Shown: positions 18,101-26,021 of the stretch, one piece after another | How positions within the stretch are numbered: the first letter of the stretch is position 1 | Layout: every line of letters starts with the position of its first letter | DNA from: Candidatus Collinsella stercoripullorum | Lineage (GTDB): Bacteria; Actinomycetota; Coriobacteriia; Coriobacteriales; Coriobacteriaceae | Length of the DNA: 64,000 nucleotides | Direction: 5' to 3' | Assembly (NCBI GenBank): GCA_019117005.1 | Contig: DXAO01000002.1 | Coordinates: forward strand, 1 to 64,000 | The notes under the pieces: generated by a model | The model's database searches: none | Told to the model about the DNA's origin: nothing | What the model saw: only the letters and a program-made list of their open reading frames with translations | Made by a program: the position numbers and the translations under genes

Positions 18101-19595
18101 CATCGCCGCGCGCACCGAGGGGCTCGAGTTCGCGCAGATCGCGAGCTTCGGCTGCGGGCATGACGCCTACCTGGCCGACGAGGCCGCCCGCCTCATGCAC
18201 GAGGTCTCGGCCAAACGGCCCCTGTTGCTGAAAGTCGACGAGAGCGCCGCCGAGGGCGCGCTGCGCATCCGCGTGCGCTCCTTCCTGGAGACCACGCGCA
18301 TCCGCCGCGAGCGCGGCGAGGGCGATGCCGATGAGGTCCGTGAGCTCGGCGATCCCTACCCCGTCAAGTTCACCCGCGACGAGCGCGACACCTACACGGT
18401 GCTCGTGCCCAACACCTCGCATGCTTTCTCGCGCCTCATGGCGGCAGCCTTCACCAAGCAGGGCATCAACGCCGTCTCGCTGCCGGTCGGCCGCGAGAAC
18501 GCCATCCGTCTGGGCAAGCGCTACGTCCACAACGACATCTGCTTTCCCGCACAGATCGTGATCGGCGAGGTCCTCGACGCGCTCATGAGCGGTCGGTACG
18601 ACCTCGACCGCACCGCCGTCATGATGGCCAAGTACGTGGGCGACTGCCGTCTCACGCACTACTCCGCCCTGCTGCGCAAGGCGCTCGACGACGCCGGCTT
18701 CGCGCACGTGCCCATCATCACCAACGATCTTGCCGACGACCACGATCTGCATCCCGGCTTTAAGATGAGCCTGCTCACCGCCATGCGCATCGCCTACGGC
18801 CTGCCCATGATCGACGCGCTCGAGGAGCTGCTGCGCAAGACCCGCCCCTACGAGATCGAGCCCGGCGCGTCCGACCGCGCCTTCGAGATCGCCCTCGACC
18901 ACGTGATCGAGGGCATCAAGACCCGCGGCGTGCGCGGCGGCGTCGCCGGGTTCCGCCGTGCCGTCGAGGTGATGGCGGACGTGGAGGTCGACCGCTCGAA
19001 CCCGCGCCCGCGCGTGCTCATCGTCGGCGAGTACCTGCTGAACTTCCATCCCGGGGCGAACCGCGACATCGAGCTGTACCTCGAGCGCAACGGCTTCGAG
19101 GTGATCGAGGCGCGCATGACCGACGTCATCCGCAAGACCTACTTCTACAAGCACGCCCAGGTGCGCGAGTACGGCATCCACAAGCCCTTCGCCCAGCGCG
19201 CCGAGTGGGCCGTGTCCGACGACGTCTTCGAGTTCGCGCAGAGTGCGACCGACCGGATCGCCCGCCGCCATCCGCTCTACGAGCCGCCCGAGCGCATGGG
19301 CGAACTCGTGCGAGCGAGCGACGACATCGTGCACCACACGTTCGACGCCGGCGAGGGCGTGTTGATCCCCGCCGAGATCCTGCACCATGCGGCGCACGGC
19401 TGCCGCGCCTTCATCATCCTGCAGCCCTTCGGGTGCCTGCCCAACCACATCGTGGGCCGCGGCATCGTGAAGAGCCTGAAGGAGCGCTACCCGGACGTCT
19501 CGATCCTGCCGCTCGACTACGACCCGGACACGAGCCAGGCCAACATCGAGAACCGCCTCCAGATGCTCATCATGGAGGCGCGCGAGCAGGGGTAG
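15129..19595 (+). CDS. Giant 2-hydroxyacyl-CoA dehydratase activase-related protein (two BcrAD ATPase domains plus HgdB-like region)
   Basis: The family couples ATP hydrolysis to electron transfer for dehydratases and reductases of the 2-hydroxyglutaryl-CoA dehydratase/benzoyl-CoA reductase group. The 1488-aa protein has two ASKHA ATPase domains. Domain 1 has GLDVGSTTVKAV, ELGGQDAKM and MNGTCAGGTGAFIDE. Domain 2 begins near residue 355 with GIDAGSTTTKLVLLD, then GGQDMKAMW and NEACSSGCGSFLE. Cysteines in CAGGT and CSSGC match the [4Fe-4S] site at the activase dimer interface. After residue 650 a CPFCGNHCARTI cluster precedes a long region like the dehydratase-component fold (SDTICFPAKLVHGHI, HNDICFPAQIV). 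The ATG at 15129 is chosen because domain 1 starts about 20 residues later. No substrate-specific dehydratase genes adjoin it, so the partner is unknown. Confidence 0.88.
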   Translation: MTDIQRETPLDPDSPSPADDSLLLGLDVGSTTVKAVAVDPATGSVLYTSYERHHAHQAACAAQALRAAARALPGRVFRIAVTGSGAAPIAEACGAPFVQEVVAGARAVQALYPQARTVIELGGQDAKMIFFAHDPYRGASRVDDMRMNGTCAGGTGAFIDEIASVLGVQTEQFEDLASRGTTVYEISGRCGVFAKTDIQPLLNQGVAKEDIALSTFHALVKQTVGGLAQGLDINAPVVFQGGPLTFNRTLVRVFSERLGLDPDEVIIPEHPETIVARGAALWLPGSQDEAARAPRDLEDVARALDGMAERPQRRRSAAPAFFSSTEERLSFERRHELRRISPPELHPGDRLTVHLGIDAGSTTTKLVLLDGEGTPIDSFYSSNQGEPVDVARDALVALHDAYEKRGVELEVASIGTTGYGEQLFARAFGADYHTVETVAHARAALAYEPDASFILDIGGQDMKAMWVDRGVITDVIVNEACSSGCGSFLENFARSLGILVEDIAATAFSSAEPAALGSRCTVFMTSSVISEQRDGKTPADIMAGLCRSIIENVFTKVVRVPNMDALGEHIVVQGGTFANDAVLRAFEQYVGRDVTRSPYPGLMGAIGAALLAKEHVERAAQAAGPAGADGARDGSDARGGTSFIGFPAVRALSFTREGNVTCPFCGNHCARTIISFSTGDRYVTGNRCSRGEVLGDPGEPEVRARAKRAAAAVASVPNLFEERTRLLFRTPEYDRVLPDNGIRIGIPRALAVWDSAPFWNALLGSLGFTVVLSSMSSHAMYERGLPAVCSDTICFPAKLVHGHIRDLADKKVDRIFMPIITTVAPEGTAETAESMCAVVKGYPMVIRSSDNPTQRFGIPLDSPLFHWYTAEDRERQLAQYLAATFDIPADATRAALAEADRAQQAFTDALERRGTEVLEQVQARGGTAVVLAARPYQTDPLVNHNLPGMFVEQGVPVLTADAVPGMREVDLTRSRLDIANNYHARILSCALIAARTEGLEFAQIASFGCGHDAYLADEAARLMHEVSAKRPLLLKVDESAAEGALRIRVRSFLETTRIRRERGEGDADEVRELGDPYPVKFTRDERDTYTVLVPNTSHAFSRLMAAAFTKQGINAVSLPVGRENAIRLGKRYVHNDICFPAQIVIGEVLDALMSGRYDLDRTAVMMAKYVGDCRLTHYSALLRKALDDAGFAHVPIITNDLADDHDLHPGFKMSLLTAMRIAYGLPMIDALEELLRKTRPYEIEPGASDRAFEIALDHVIEGIKTRGVRGGVAGFRRAVEVMADVEVDRSNPRPRVLIVGEYLLNFHPGANRDIELYLERNGFEVIEARMTDVIRKTYFYKHAQVREYGIHKPFAQRAEWAVSDDVFEFAQSATDRIARRHPLYEPPERMGELVRASDDIVHHTFDAGEGVLIPAEILHHAAHGCRAFIILQPFGCLPNHIVGRGIVKSLKERYPDVSILPLDYDPDTSQANIENRLQMLIMEAREQG

Positions 19596-19739
19596 CCTCC
19601 CGGGCGGCCCTGACAGTGGACGGCCCGGCGGCTTCACGCTCGACGTCCTTGCGCGTTGGGCGCGAGCAGGGGCAGACTCCCGGGCGGCCCTGACGGAGGA
19701 CGGCCCGGCGGCTTCACGCTCGACGTCCTCGCGCTGCGC
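19580..19739. repeat. 80-bp tandem duplication spanning the activase stop codon
   Basis: The sequence from GCGCGAGCAGGGG (19580) repeats 80 bp later (19660). Copy 1 holds the last codons and TAG of the activase. Copy 2 reads GCAGAC at that place. Outside a few substitutions the two copies are nearly identical, which suggests a recent event. Confidence 0.85.
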
Positions 19740-19789
19740 GCTGCGGGATGTCTCGCTTAGAAGCGGCCGGACCGCCCTCCGTCAGGGCC
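19686..19789. repeat. Long inverted repeat between convergent genes
   Basis: 19686-19709 and 19766-19789 are complementary over 24 bp with about two G-T pairs (arm cores GGCCCTGACGGAGG and CCTCCGTCAGGGCC). It may act as a bidirectional terminator for the activase and the LysR gene. One arm is part of the second 80-bp copy. Confidence 0.7.
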
Positions 19790-19840
19790 TTGCGGTGCCC
19801 CGGCTCGCGGGGGGCCGGGGAAATGATGGCGCGCCGGCGC

Positions 19841-20740
19841 TCACGGCTCGCGGAGCAGCTCCACGCCCAGCACGTCGATGAAGCGGTCGACCAGCGCCGG
19901 GCGGCGGCCCCGGCGGGTGCGGACGCCCAGGGAGATGGTGCCCAGCCCCTTGACCGGGACGAAGTTCAGATCGGCGCGGTGCATCGCCGGGATGTCGGCC
20001 ATCAGCGTGAACGCCACGCCCGCATGCGCGAGCGCGAGGGCGATCTCCATGCACTGGCACATCATCATGCGCTCCGGGTCGACCCGCAGGCCCGCGTCGC
20101 GCTGGGCCCGCACGATCGCCGCGGGCGACATGCGCGGGTTCACCACGGCGATCCGACCCGCCTCGGCCAGCTCGTCCAGCCCCACCGTCTCCCGCTCGCA
20201 CGCCGCCAGCGGATGCTGGCCGCTGTAGACGCACGCCACGGGGACGTCGATCACGCGGCGGAACACGGTCGCCCCCGCGGGGTCGCCGTCAGGGTCGCGG
20301 TAGGCGAGCATCACGTCGATCATCCCGGTCTCCAGCATGTCGCACAGCGCGGAGTACGGCCCCATGCGCAGCACCGGGTCGAACGCGGCGTCCTCCCGGT
20401 GGATCCTGCCCATGACCGGGGCGAGCAGCTGGGCCTCCATCCCGTCGGTCACGCCGATGCGCAGCGTGTCGGCGCTGCGCGCGCCGCCGCGCGCGACGCG
20501 GCGCTTGGCCTGATCCGCCAGCGCGAGCATCTCGTTGGCCGTCGCCAAAAACTCGATGCCCTCGTCCGTGAGGCGGACCGAGCGCGTGCTGCGCACGAGC
20601 AGCGAGCACCCCAGCTCCGTCTCGAGAGCCTGGATCTGGTGGCTCACGGTCGGCTGCGACACGTGCAGCGCCTCCGCGGCCCTGGAGAACGAGAGCTGCG
20701 AGGCGACCTCGACGAAGCACGAAAGCTGCATGGTGTTCAC
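19841..20740 (-). CDS. LysR-family transcriptional regulator
   Basis: This 299-aa LysR-type regulator has an N-terminal winged helix-turn-helix (residues 1-60, SFSRAAEALHVSQPTVSHQI) and a periplasmic-binding-like effector domain from about residue 90. The GTG at 20740 is chosen because AAGGAG lies 6 bases before it; an ATG three codons further in lacks such a site. It is divergent from an ABC-transporter pseudogene, its probable former target. Its own promoter is well formed. The effector is unknown. Confidence 0.92.
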   Translation of the reverse strand: MNTMQLSCFVEVASQLSFSRAAEALHVSQPTVSHQIQALETELGCSLLVRSTRSVRLTDEGIEFLATANEMLALADQAKRRVARGGARSADTLRIGVTDGMEAQLLAPVMGRIHREDAAFDPVLRMGPYSALCDMLETGMIDVMLAYRDPDGDPAGATVFRRVIDVPVACVYSGQHPLAACERETVGLDELAEAGRIAVVNPRMSPAAIVRAQRDAGLRVDPERMMMCQCMEIALALAHAGVAFTLMADIPAMHRADLNFVPVKGLGTISLGVRTRRGRRPALVDRFIDVLGVELLREP

Positions 20741-20767
20741 AGGGCGCTCCTTTCATGATGGTGTCTC

Positions 20768-20796
20768 TATCTAACGTTATAACATATAGCTATCAA
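20768..20796 (-). promoter_or_regulatory. Promoter of the LysR gene within an AT-rich divergent region
   Basis: On the minus strand TTGATA (20791-20796), 17 bases and TAGATA (20768-20773). Two small palindromes, GTTATAAC (20776-20783) and ATAGCTAT (20786-20793), lie in the spacer and could be an autoregulatory LysR site. Confidence 0.65.
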
Positions 20797-20881
20797 TAAT
20801 CGAAAAGACGAACCTCCTCCCCCACATTTGAACGGCAATACTAACCTCCGATTTGAACCAACGGAAGTTTCGGAGGTGCTC

Positions 20882-21413
20882 ATGGGAGAGCCGCCCGCCC
20901 CGCTGGGGCGGTATCGCAGGGAGGCCGCGCTCGCGGTCACGAGGACCGTGGGGGAGGTGGTGATGGAGGTCTTCCTCCCCTTCATCATGGCCTACATCAT
21001 CGACCGCGGCGCGCCTGGCCGGCGCCGACGGGTTCATCCGCCGCCTTCCGGACGGGTACCGGACGGTCGTATCGGGCGACGGGGCGGGGCTCTCCCAGGG
21101 CCAGTGCCAGCTGCTCGCCATCGCGCGGGCGGCCGTCGCCGACCCGCCGGCCCTCATCCTGGACGAGGCGACCTCGTCGATCGACACGCGCACCGAGGAG
21201 GTCGTGCAGCGCGGCATGGACGCGCTCATGGCCGGGCGCACGACCTTCGTCATCGCGCACCGGCTGTCCACGGTGCGCGACGCCGACTGCATCTGCGTCA
21301 TGGAGGACGGCCGCATCGTGGAGCGCGGCGACCACGAGGAGCTCATGGGGCTGCGCGGGCGGTACTGGCAGCTCTGCACCGGCGGCTCGGCGGACGGCCG
21401 GCCGGCGGCATGA
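20882..21413 (+). pseudogene. ABC exporter remnant (internal deletion and frameshift)
   Basis: The first 43 codons (MGEPPAPLGRYRREAALAVT onward, to FLPFIMAYIIDRG) are the start of a type I ABC exporter membrane domain. Straight after, in another frame, comes the C-terminal part of a nucleotide-binding domain: FIRRLPDGYRTVVSGDGAG, the signature LSQGQCQLLAIARA (Cys replaces the usual Arg), Walker B ALILDEATSSID, the H-loop FVIAHRLSTV, and ERGDHEEL. Most of the membrane domain and the whole Walker A are missing, so no transporter can be made. The two parts may come from one gene or from two adjacent half-transporters. Confidence 0.85.
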
Positions 21414-21616
21414 CGGGCGGCGGCAGGCGGGACGCAGCGCGACGGGCGGGACGTCCCCCTTGCCACGCCGCCGCGGGGCCGGGCGCGCCCGGGGATGCAC
21501 CCCCGTCTTGGTAACGGATCTTGGCAGATAGGACGCACCGCGCTGTTATGGCGGCAGCCGGGGCGCGCCCGTCGTCATGCCGCCCCGGACGCGACGGGCC
21601 GCGCCCTGATGCCGCG

Positions 21617-23005
21617 TCAGCCCAGCAGGCGCCGGCTCGCGGCGAGCTGGACGGCGAGCCCCGCCGCCGCGACGCCCCAGAGCACGAGGTAGCCGCCGGC
21701 ACCCAGCAGGAGCCCGCCGAGCGCGGAACCCACCCCGCCGCCGATGAAGACGCCGGAGCCGATGAGGCCCGTGCAGAGCCCCGCCCGCTCCGGGTCCGCA
21801 TCCATGGAGAGCGTGACGAGCGTCGGCTGGACCAGGATATAGCCCAAGCCGAGGCACCCCGCGGCGACGAGGGCCGGGACCCACGACGCGGTGGCCGCGC
21901 TCGCGAGCAGGGCGCAGGCGGCGGCGACCGCGGACGCCTCGCCCACGGCGATGACGCCGGGCAGCCCGAGGCGCCCGCCCAAGCGGCCGGACAGAGCGCC
22001 GCCGACCAGGCAGAACACGCCGTAGAGCATCATCACGAGGCCCGCCTCCGTGGACCCGAGGCCGCACACCGCGTTGAGGAAGGTCCCCATGAGGCCGTAG
22101 ACGCCGAGGAACAGCACACCGGTCGAGCAGGCGAGGAGGAACACGGCGCGGTGCGGCCCGAGGAAGATGCGCACGGCGGCGGCGAGGAAGGCGACGACGG
22201 GGCGCTCCGCCCCCGTCCCCCTCCGCCCGGAAGCGGCGCGGGCGCGCGCCTCGCCCGCCGTCCCGTCCGCACGCCCGTGCCCGCCCGCAGCGGAAACGCC
22301 ACCGGAGCCTCCCGACGTCCGAGAGCAGCCCCCTCCCGCAGCGGAAACGCTCCCGGAGCCCCCCGACGTCCGCGACCCGGCTCCGTCCGGCTCGCGCAGC
22401 GTCGACAGCAGGATCCACGCCGCCGCGGCGAGGATACCGAACGATGCGAAGGCGACGCGCCACCCCACCAGCTCGGTCAGGATGCCGCCGAGCCCCGCGG
22501 AGAGCCCCTGGCCGGTGAAGGTGATCCCCATGAGCATGCCCACCGCGCCGCCGCGGCGCGCGGGCTCCACCACGTCCCCCACGAAGGCCTGGGAGACCGA
22601 GATGATCCCGGCGGCGAAGCAGCCCGTCAGGATGCGGGCGGCGACCAGCAGCTCGAGGCTCGGCGCGGCGGCGCACAGCACCGTCCCCGCGCACAGCCCG
22701 AGCACGATCGCGCGCAGCAGGCGCAGGCGCCCCACGCGGTCGGCGATCGCCCCGCACACCGGCTGGAGGGCACCGTAGGGCACCATATAGGCGGTGAGGA
22801 CGACCGTCGCCGCCGCGGGCAGCACGGAGAGCCCGCGCGCGATCGCGGGCAGCGCCGGCGAGACGAACCAGTTGTCGGCGGCGGACACCAGGCCGCAGAA
22901 CCCCAGCACCGCGACGACATGCAGCTGCGCGCGCGTGATCGGCCTCCGCGACCCGTCGGCGGCCGCCTGCGCCTCCCCCGACGCGCCCGTCGACCCATCT
23001 TCCAT
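21617..23005 (-). CDS. MFS transporter (drug/metabolite efflux type)
   Basis: This 462-aa protein has twelve predicted membrane helices in two halves. The MFS motif A-like sequence GAIADRVGRLRLL lies between helices 2 and 3, and WFVSPALPAIA in helix 1 is typical of DHA1 exporters. The start MEDGSTGASG at 23005 has AGGGG upstream. The central cytoplasmic loop contains a tandem peptide repeat (SRTSGGSGSVSAAGG and SRTSGGSGGVSAAGG) encoded by a DNA duplication. The substrate cannot be told. It faces the same way as lysS but lies behind the lysS terminator. Confidence 0.85.
   Translation of the reverse strand: MEDGSTGASGEAQAAADGSRRPITRAQLHVVAVLGFCGLVSAADNWFVSPALPAIARGLSVLPAAATVVLTAYMVPYGALQPVCGAIADRVGRLRLLRAIVLGLCAGTVLCAAAPSLELLVAARILTGCFAAGIISVSQAFVGDVVEPARRGGAVGMLMGITFTGQGLSAGLGGILTELVGWRVAFASFGILAAAAWILLSTLREPDGAGSRTSGGSGSVSAAGGGCSRTSGGSGGVSAAGGHGRADGTAGEARARAASGRRGTGAERPVVAFLAAAVRIFLGPHRAVFLLACSTGVLFLGVYGLMGTFLNAVCGLGSTEAGLVMMLYGVFCLVGGALSGRLGGRLGLPGVIAVGEASAVAAACALLASAATASWVPALVAAGCLGLGYILVQPTLVTLSMDADPERAGLCTGLIGSGVFIGGGVGSALGGLLLGAGGYLVLWGVAAAGLAVQLAASRRLLG
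22282..22380. repeat. In-frame tandem repeat in the MFS central loop
   Basis: Two copies of about 48 bp, each beginning CCCGCAGCGGAAACGC on the plus strand, keep the frame and double a Ser/Gly-rich loop segment. Confidence 0.7.
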
Positions 23006-23027
23006 GGAACAACCCCCTATTCCAGGC

Positions 23028-23073
23028 AAAAAAGGAGGCCGCGCCGGACGCCGGAGCGTCGACGCGGCCCCTC
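23028..23073 (-). terminator. Terminator of lysS
   Basis: Stem arms GGAGGCCGCG and CGCGGCCCCTC with an inner GACGC-TCCG-GCGTC hairpin, followed on the minus strand by six T. Confidence 0.8.
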
Positions 23074-23112
23074 GAGGACGCCGCGGCCGCATGGCCGGGC
23101 GAAGGCAGCCGA

Positions 23113-25071
23113 TCAGTACAGCTTGGCGCCCGCCGGGATGGCGTCGTCGAGCATGAGCAGGTTCAGGCGCTCCTCATCGCCCTCCTTGTGGATGGCGCTG
23201 ATGAGCATGCCGCAGGACTCCACCCCCATGAAGGCGCGCGGCGGCAGGTTGGTGATGGCGACGCAGGTGCGGCCGACCAGGTCCTCCGGCTCGTAGTAGT
23301 CGTGGATGCCGGAGACGATGACGCGGTCGGTGCCCGAGCCGTCGTCGAGCGTGAACTTCAGCAGCTTCTTGCTCTTGGGCGGCACGACGCAGTCCTTGAC
23401 CTTGACCACGCGGAAATCGGAGCGGCTGAAGGTGTCGAAGTCGACCTCGTCGGCGAACAGCGGCTCGACGGCGACCTTGTCGAGATCGAGCGTCGGCAGC
23501 TTGTTGGGGGCGACGGCGGCGGACACCTCGGGGGACGCCGCGGCGGCCTTCTTGGGGGCGCCGAGACGGCGCTCTGGCTTCATGTGCGGAAACAGCAGGA
23601 CGTCGCGGATGGAGGCCTGGTTGGTGAGCAGCATGACCACGCGGTCGATGCCGATGCCGATGCCGCCCGCCGGGGGCATGCCGTACTCGAGGGCGCGCAC
23701 GTAGTCCTCGTCGTACTCCATGGCCTCCTCGTCGCCGGCGAACTTCTCCTCGACCTGTGCGCGGAAGCGCTCGGCCTGGTCGACCGGGTCGTTCAGCTCG
23801 GAGAAGGCGTTGGCGTACTCGTGGCCGGCGATCACGAGCTCGAAGCGGTGGGTGAGGCGCGGGTCGTCCTCATGGCGTTTGGCGAGCGGCGAGACCTCGA
23901 CGGGGTAGTCGGTGACGAAGGTGGGGTTCACGATGGAGCCCTCGCCCAGTTCGTCGTAGAGCTCGGCGACGAGCTTGCCGGCGCCCCACTCGGGCTTGGT
24001 CTCGATGCCGTGCTCGGCGCAGGCGGCGCGCAGCTCCTCGACGGGGGTGTCGAGGGTGATCTCACGGCCCAGCACGTCGGACACGACGCTCGTCATGGGA
24101 CGGCTCGGCCACGTGCCGGACAGGTCGATCGTCTGCCCCTGGTACTCGATCTGCTCGGAATCGTTCACGGCGGCGTTCGCGGCCTTGATGACGCCCTCGG
24201 CGAGCTCCTTCATGCCCTCGAGGTCGGAGTAGGCGCGATAGGCCTCCATGGTGGTGAACTCGGGGTTGTGGGTGAGGTCCATGCCCTCGTTGCGGAAGAT
24301 GCGGCCGATCTCGAACACGCGCTCGTACCCGCCCACGAGCAGGCGCTTCAGGTGCAGCTCCGTCGCGATGCGCAGGTAGTTCTCCTGGTTCAGCGCGTTG
24401 AAGTGCGTGATGAAGGGCTTGGCCGTGGCGCCGCCCTGGATCGTCTGCAGGATGGGGGTCTCGACCTCCATGTAGCCGTTGTCCTCCATGTAGCGGCGGA
24501 AGGCGGAGACGATGGCGGAGCGGCGGCGGAAGGTCTCGCGCACGTCGGCGTTGACGATCAGGTCGACGTAGCGCCGGCGGTAGCGGGTCTCCTTGTCGGA
24601 GAGCCCGTGGAACTTCTCGGGCAGCGGGCGGACGGCCTTGGAGAGCAGGGTGAGCTTGCGGGGGGCGACGGAGAGCTGGCCGCGCTTCGTGCGCACCACG
24701 ACGCCCTCGGCGCCCACGATATCGCCCAGGTCGAGCTCGCCGAGCAGCTCCCACGCCTCGGAGGGCATGTCGTTGATGCGGCAGAACAGCTGCATGTCGC
24801 CGCTCGGGTCACGCAGCACGATGAACATGATCTTGCCCTGGCCGCGCTTGGCCACGACGCGGCCGCCGATCTTCACGACGTCGGCGGTGTCCACGCCCGC
24901 TTCGAGGTCGGCGTAGCGGGCCTCGATGTCCGCCGCGTGGTCGGTGACGTCGGAATGCTCCGGGTAGGGGTTCACGCCGGCGGCGTAGAGCGCGGCGCGG
25001 TCCGCAAGACGGCGGGCGCGCTCGTCGTTGGCCGTCGATGCGTCGGGCGTGGCGGTCTGATTGTCTTCCAT
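23113..25071 (-). CDS. lysS: Lysyl-tRNA synthetase (class II) with C-terminal tRNA-binding domain
   Basis: Charges tRNA-Lys. Of 652 aa, residues 1-505 are a standard class II LysRS: an OB-fold anticodon-binding domain (about 65-145), motif 2 FRNEGMDLTHNPEFT and motif 3 GIGIGIDRVVMLL. A linker of about 35 residues leads to an extra domain (about 543-652) of the Trbp111/EMAP-II type found at the C-terminus of MetRS (SDFRVVKVKDC, MGVESCGMLISA). E. coli LysRS is about 505 aa and lacks it. The ATG has GGAGG 6 bases upstream. It follows greA, as in several bacteria, but behind a greA terminator. Confidence 0.95.
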   Translation of the reverse strand: MEDNQTATPDASTANDERARRLADRAALYAAGVNPYPEHSDVTDHAADIEARYADLEAGVDTADVVKIGGRVVAKRGQGKIMFIVLRDPSGDMQLFCRINDMPSEAWELLGELDLGDIVGAEGVVVRTKRGQLSVAPRKLTLLSKAVRPLPEKFHGLSDKETRYRRRYVDLIVNADVRETFRRRSAIVSAFRRYMEDNGYMEVETPILQTIQGGATAKPFITHFNALNQENYLRIATELHLKRLLVGGYERVFEIGRIFRNEGMDLTHNPEFTTMEAYRAYSDLEGMKELAEGVIKAANAAVNDSEQIEYQGQTIDLSGTWPSRPMTSVVSDVLGREITLDTPVEELRAACAEHGIETKPEWGAGKLVAELYDELGEGSIVNPTFVTDYPVEVSPLAKRHEDDPRLTHRFELVIAGHEYANAFSELNDPVDQAERFRAQVEEKFAGDEEAMEYDEDYVRALEYGMPPAGGIGIGIDRVVMLLTNQASIRDVLLFPHMKPERRLGAPKKAAAASPEVSAAVAPNKLPTLDLDKVAVEPLFADEVDFDTFSRSDFRVVKVKDCVVPPKSKKLLKFTLDDGSGTDRVIVSGIHDYYEPEDLVGRTCVAITNLPPRAFMGVESCGMLISAIHKEGDEERLNLLMLDDAIPAGAKLY

Positions 25072-25087
25072 GGTTGTCCTCCGAACT

Positions 25088-25123
25088 GAAAACGCCCCCT
25101 GAGGCCGCGAGGTCCCAGGGGGC
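25088..25123 (-). terminator. Terminator between greA and lysS
   Basis: Arms GCCCCCTG and CAGGGGGC with a G+C loop. On the minus strand it ends in GTTTTC. Confidence 0.7.
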
Positions 25124-25159
25124 TGACGATGATGCCGTCGACGCGCGGGACCGTGCGGC

Positions 25160-25633
25160 CTAGCGCGTGATCTTGGTGATGGTGTAGACGCGGCTCTTGC
25201 CGGCGGGGGTGACGACCTCGACGGTCTCGCCCTCGGCGCGGCCGATGATGGCGCGGCCCACGGGGGACTCGTTGGAGATCTTGTGCTCGAGCGAGTTGGT
25301 CTCGGTGGTACCGACCAGGGTGACGTCGGTGGCGACGCCGTCGCCGTCGACGAGCGACACCGTGCAGCCGATGGAGACGATCAGGCCGTAGGCGGAATCC
25401 TCGACGTCGCGGGCGTTGGACAGGATGGCCTGGATCTCCGCGATGCGCGCGGCGTTCTTGGCCTGGTCCTCCTTGGCGGCGTCGTACTCGGCGTTCTCGG
25501 AGAGGTCGCCGAAGGCGCGGGCCTCCTTGATGTGCTCGATGATCTCACGGCTCTTCTCGCCCTCGCGCCACTCCAGCTCCTCGACGAGCTTCTGGCGACC
25601 CTCAGCTGTCAGTACGATCTCGCTTGCGTCCAT
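25160..25633 (-). CDS. greA: Transcription elongation factor GreA
   Basis: GreA rescues backtracked RNA polymerase by stimulating transcript cleavage. The 157-aa product has the N-terminal coiled coil with the acidic tip (AFGDLSENAEYDAAKE) and the C-terminal FKBP-like domain (NESPVGRAIIGRAEGE). The ATG at 25633 has AAGGAG 6 bases upstream and gives the normal length. Upstream in-frame starts have no support. Confidence 0.96.
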   Translation of the reverse strand: MDASEIVLTAEGRQKLVEELEWREGEKSREIIEHIKEARAFGDLSENAEYDAAKEDQAKNAARIAEIQAILSNARDVEDSAYGLIVSIGCTVSLVDGDGVATDVTLVGTTETNSLEHKISNESPVGRAIIGRAEGETVEVVTPAGKSRVYTITKITR

Positions 25634-25704
25634 ACGCGTCTCCTTGCGTCTCCTCGTCTCCGCCGCGTCCGCGTCGTCGCGCGGCGGTTGGCATGCAAAA
25701 CATG

Positions 25705-25735
25705 AAAAACCGGCTCGCCCGCTGGGCAAGCCGGT
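25705..25735 (-). terminator. Terminator of tatA
   Basis: Arms ACCGGCTCGCCC and GGGCAAGCCGGT with one mismatch. Five T follow on the minus strand. Confidence 0.75.
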
Positions 25736-25760
25736 CATCGCTCACCCCTGTGAGGTGGGA

Positions 25761-26021
25761 CTAGTCCTCGTCGGCCGAGCTCTCGTCCTTGTCCGCCTTG
25801 GCCTTCTTGGCCTCGGCCAGCTTCTCCTCGAGCTCGCGGATCTCCTTGTCCTCCTCGCTCTCGGGCTCCTCCTCGGTGGCGGCGTCGTCGCCGGACATGC
25901 CCTCGCGGATGTTCTTGACCGTCTTACCCAGCGAGGCGCCGAGCTTCGGCAGGTTCTTGGGGCCGAAGATGAGCAGGGCGATGACCAGGATGATGATCCA
26001 TTCGGTACCCTTAGGGAACAT
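25761..26021 (-). CDS. tatA: Twin-arginine translocase subunit TatA
   Basis: An 86-aa protein with one N-terminal membrane helix (residues 8-22), the FGPKNLP hinge and an amphipathic helix, followed by a charged coiled-coil tail (EEDKEIRELEEKLAEAKKAK). This is the TatA/E layout of the channel for folded proteins. The ATG follows GGGAGG. No tatC is in the window, so its partner lies elsewhere. Confidence 0.92.
   Translation of the reverse strand: MFPKGTEWIIILVIALLIFGPKNLPKLGASLGKTVKNIREGMSGDDAATEEEPESEEDKEIRELEEKLAEAKKAKADKDESSADED

Noticed and set aside
14844..19637. A 1597-codon open frame opposite the activase gene
   Set aside because: It is antisense to a gene with clear domain motifs. 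High GC keeps the frame open, and no domain can be read in it.
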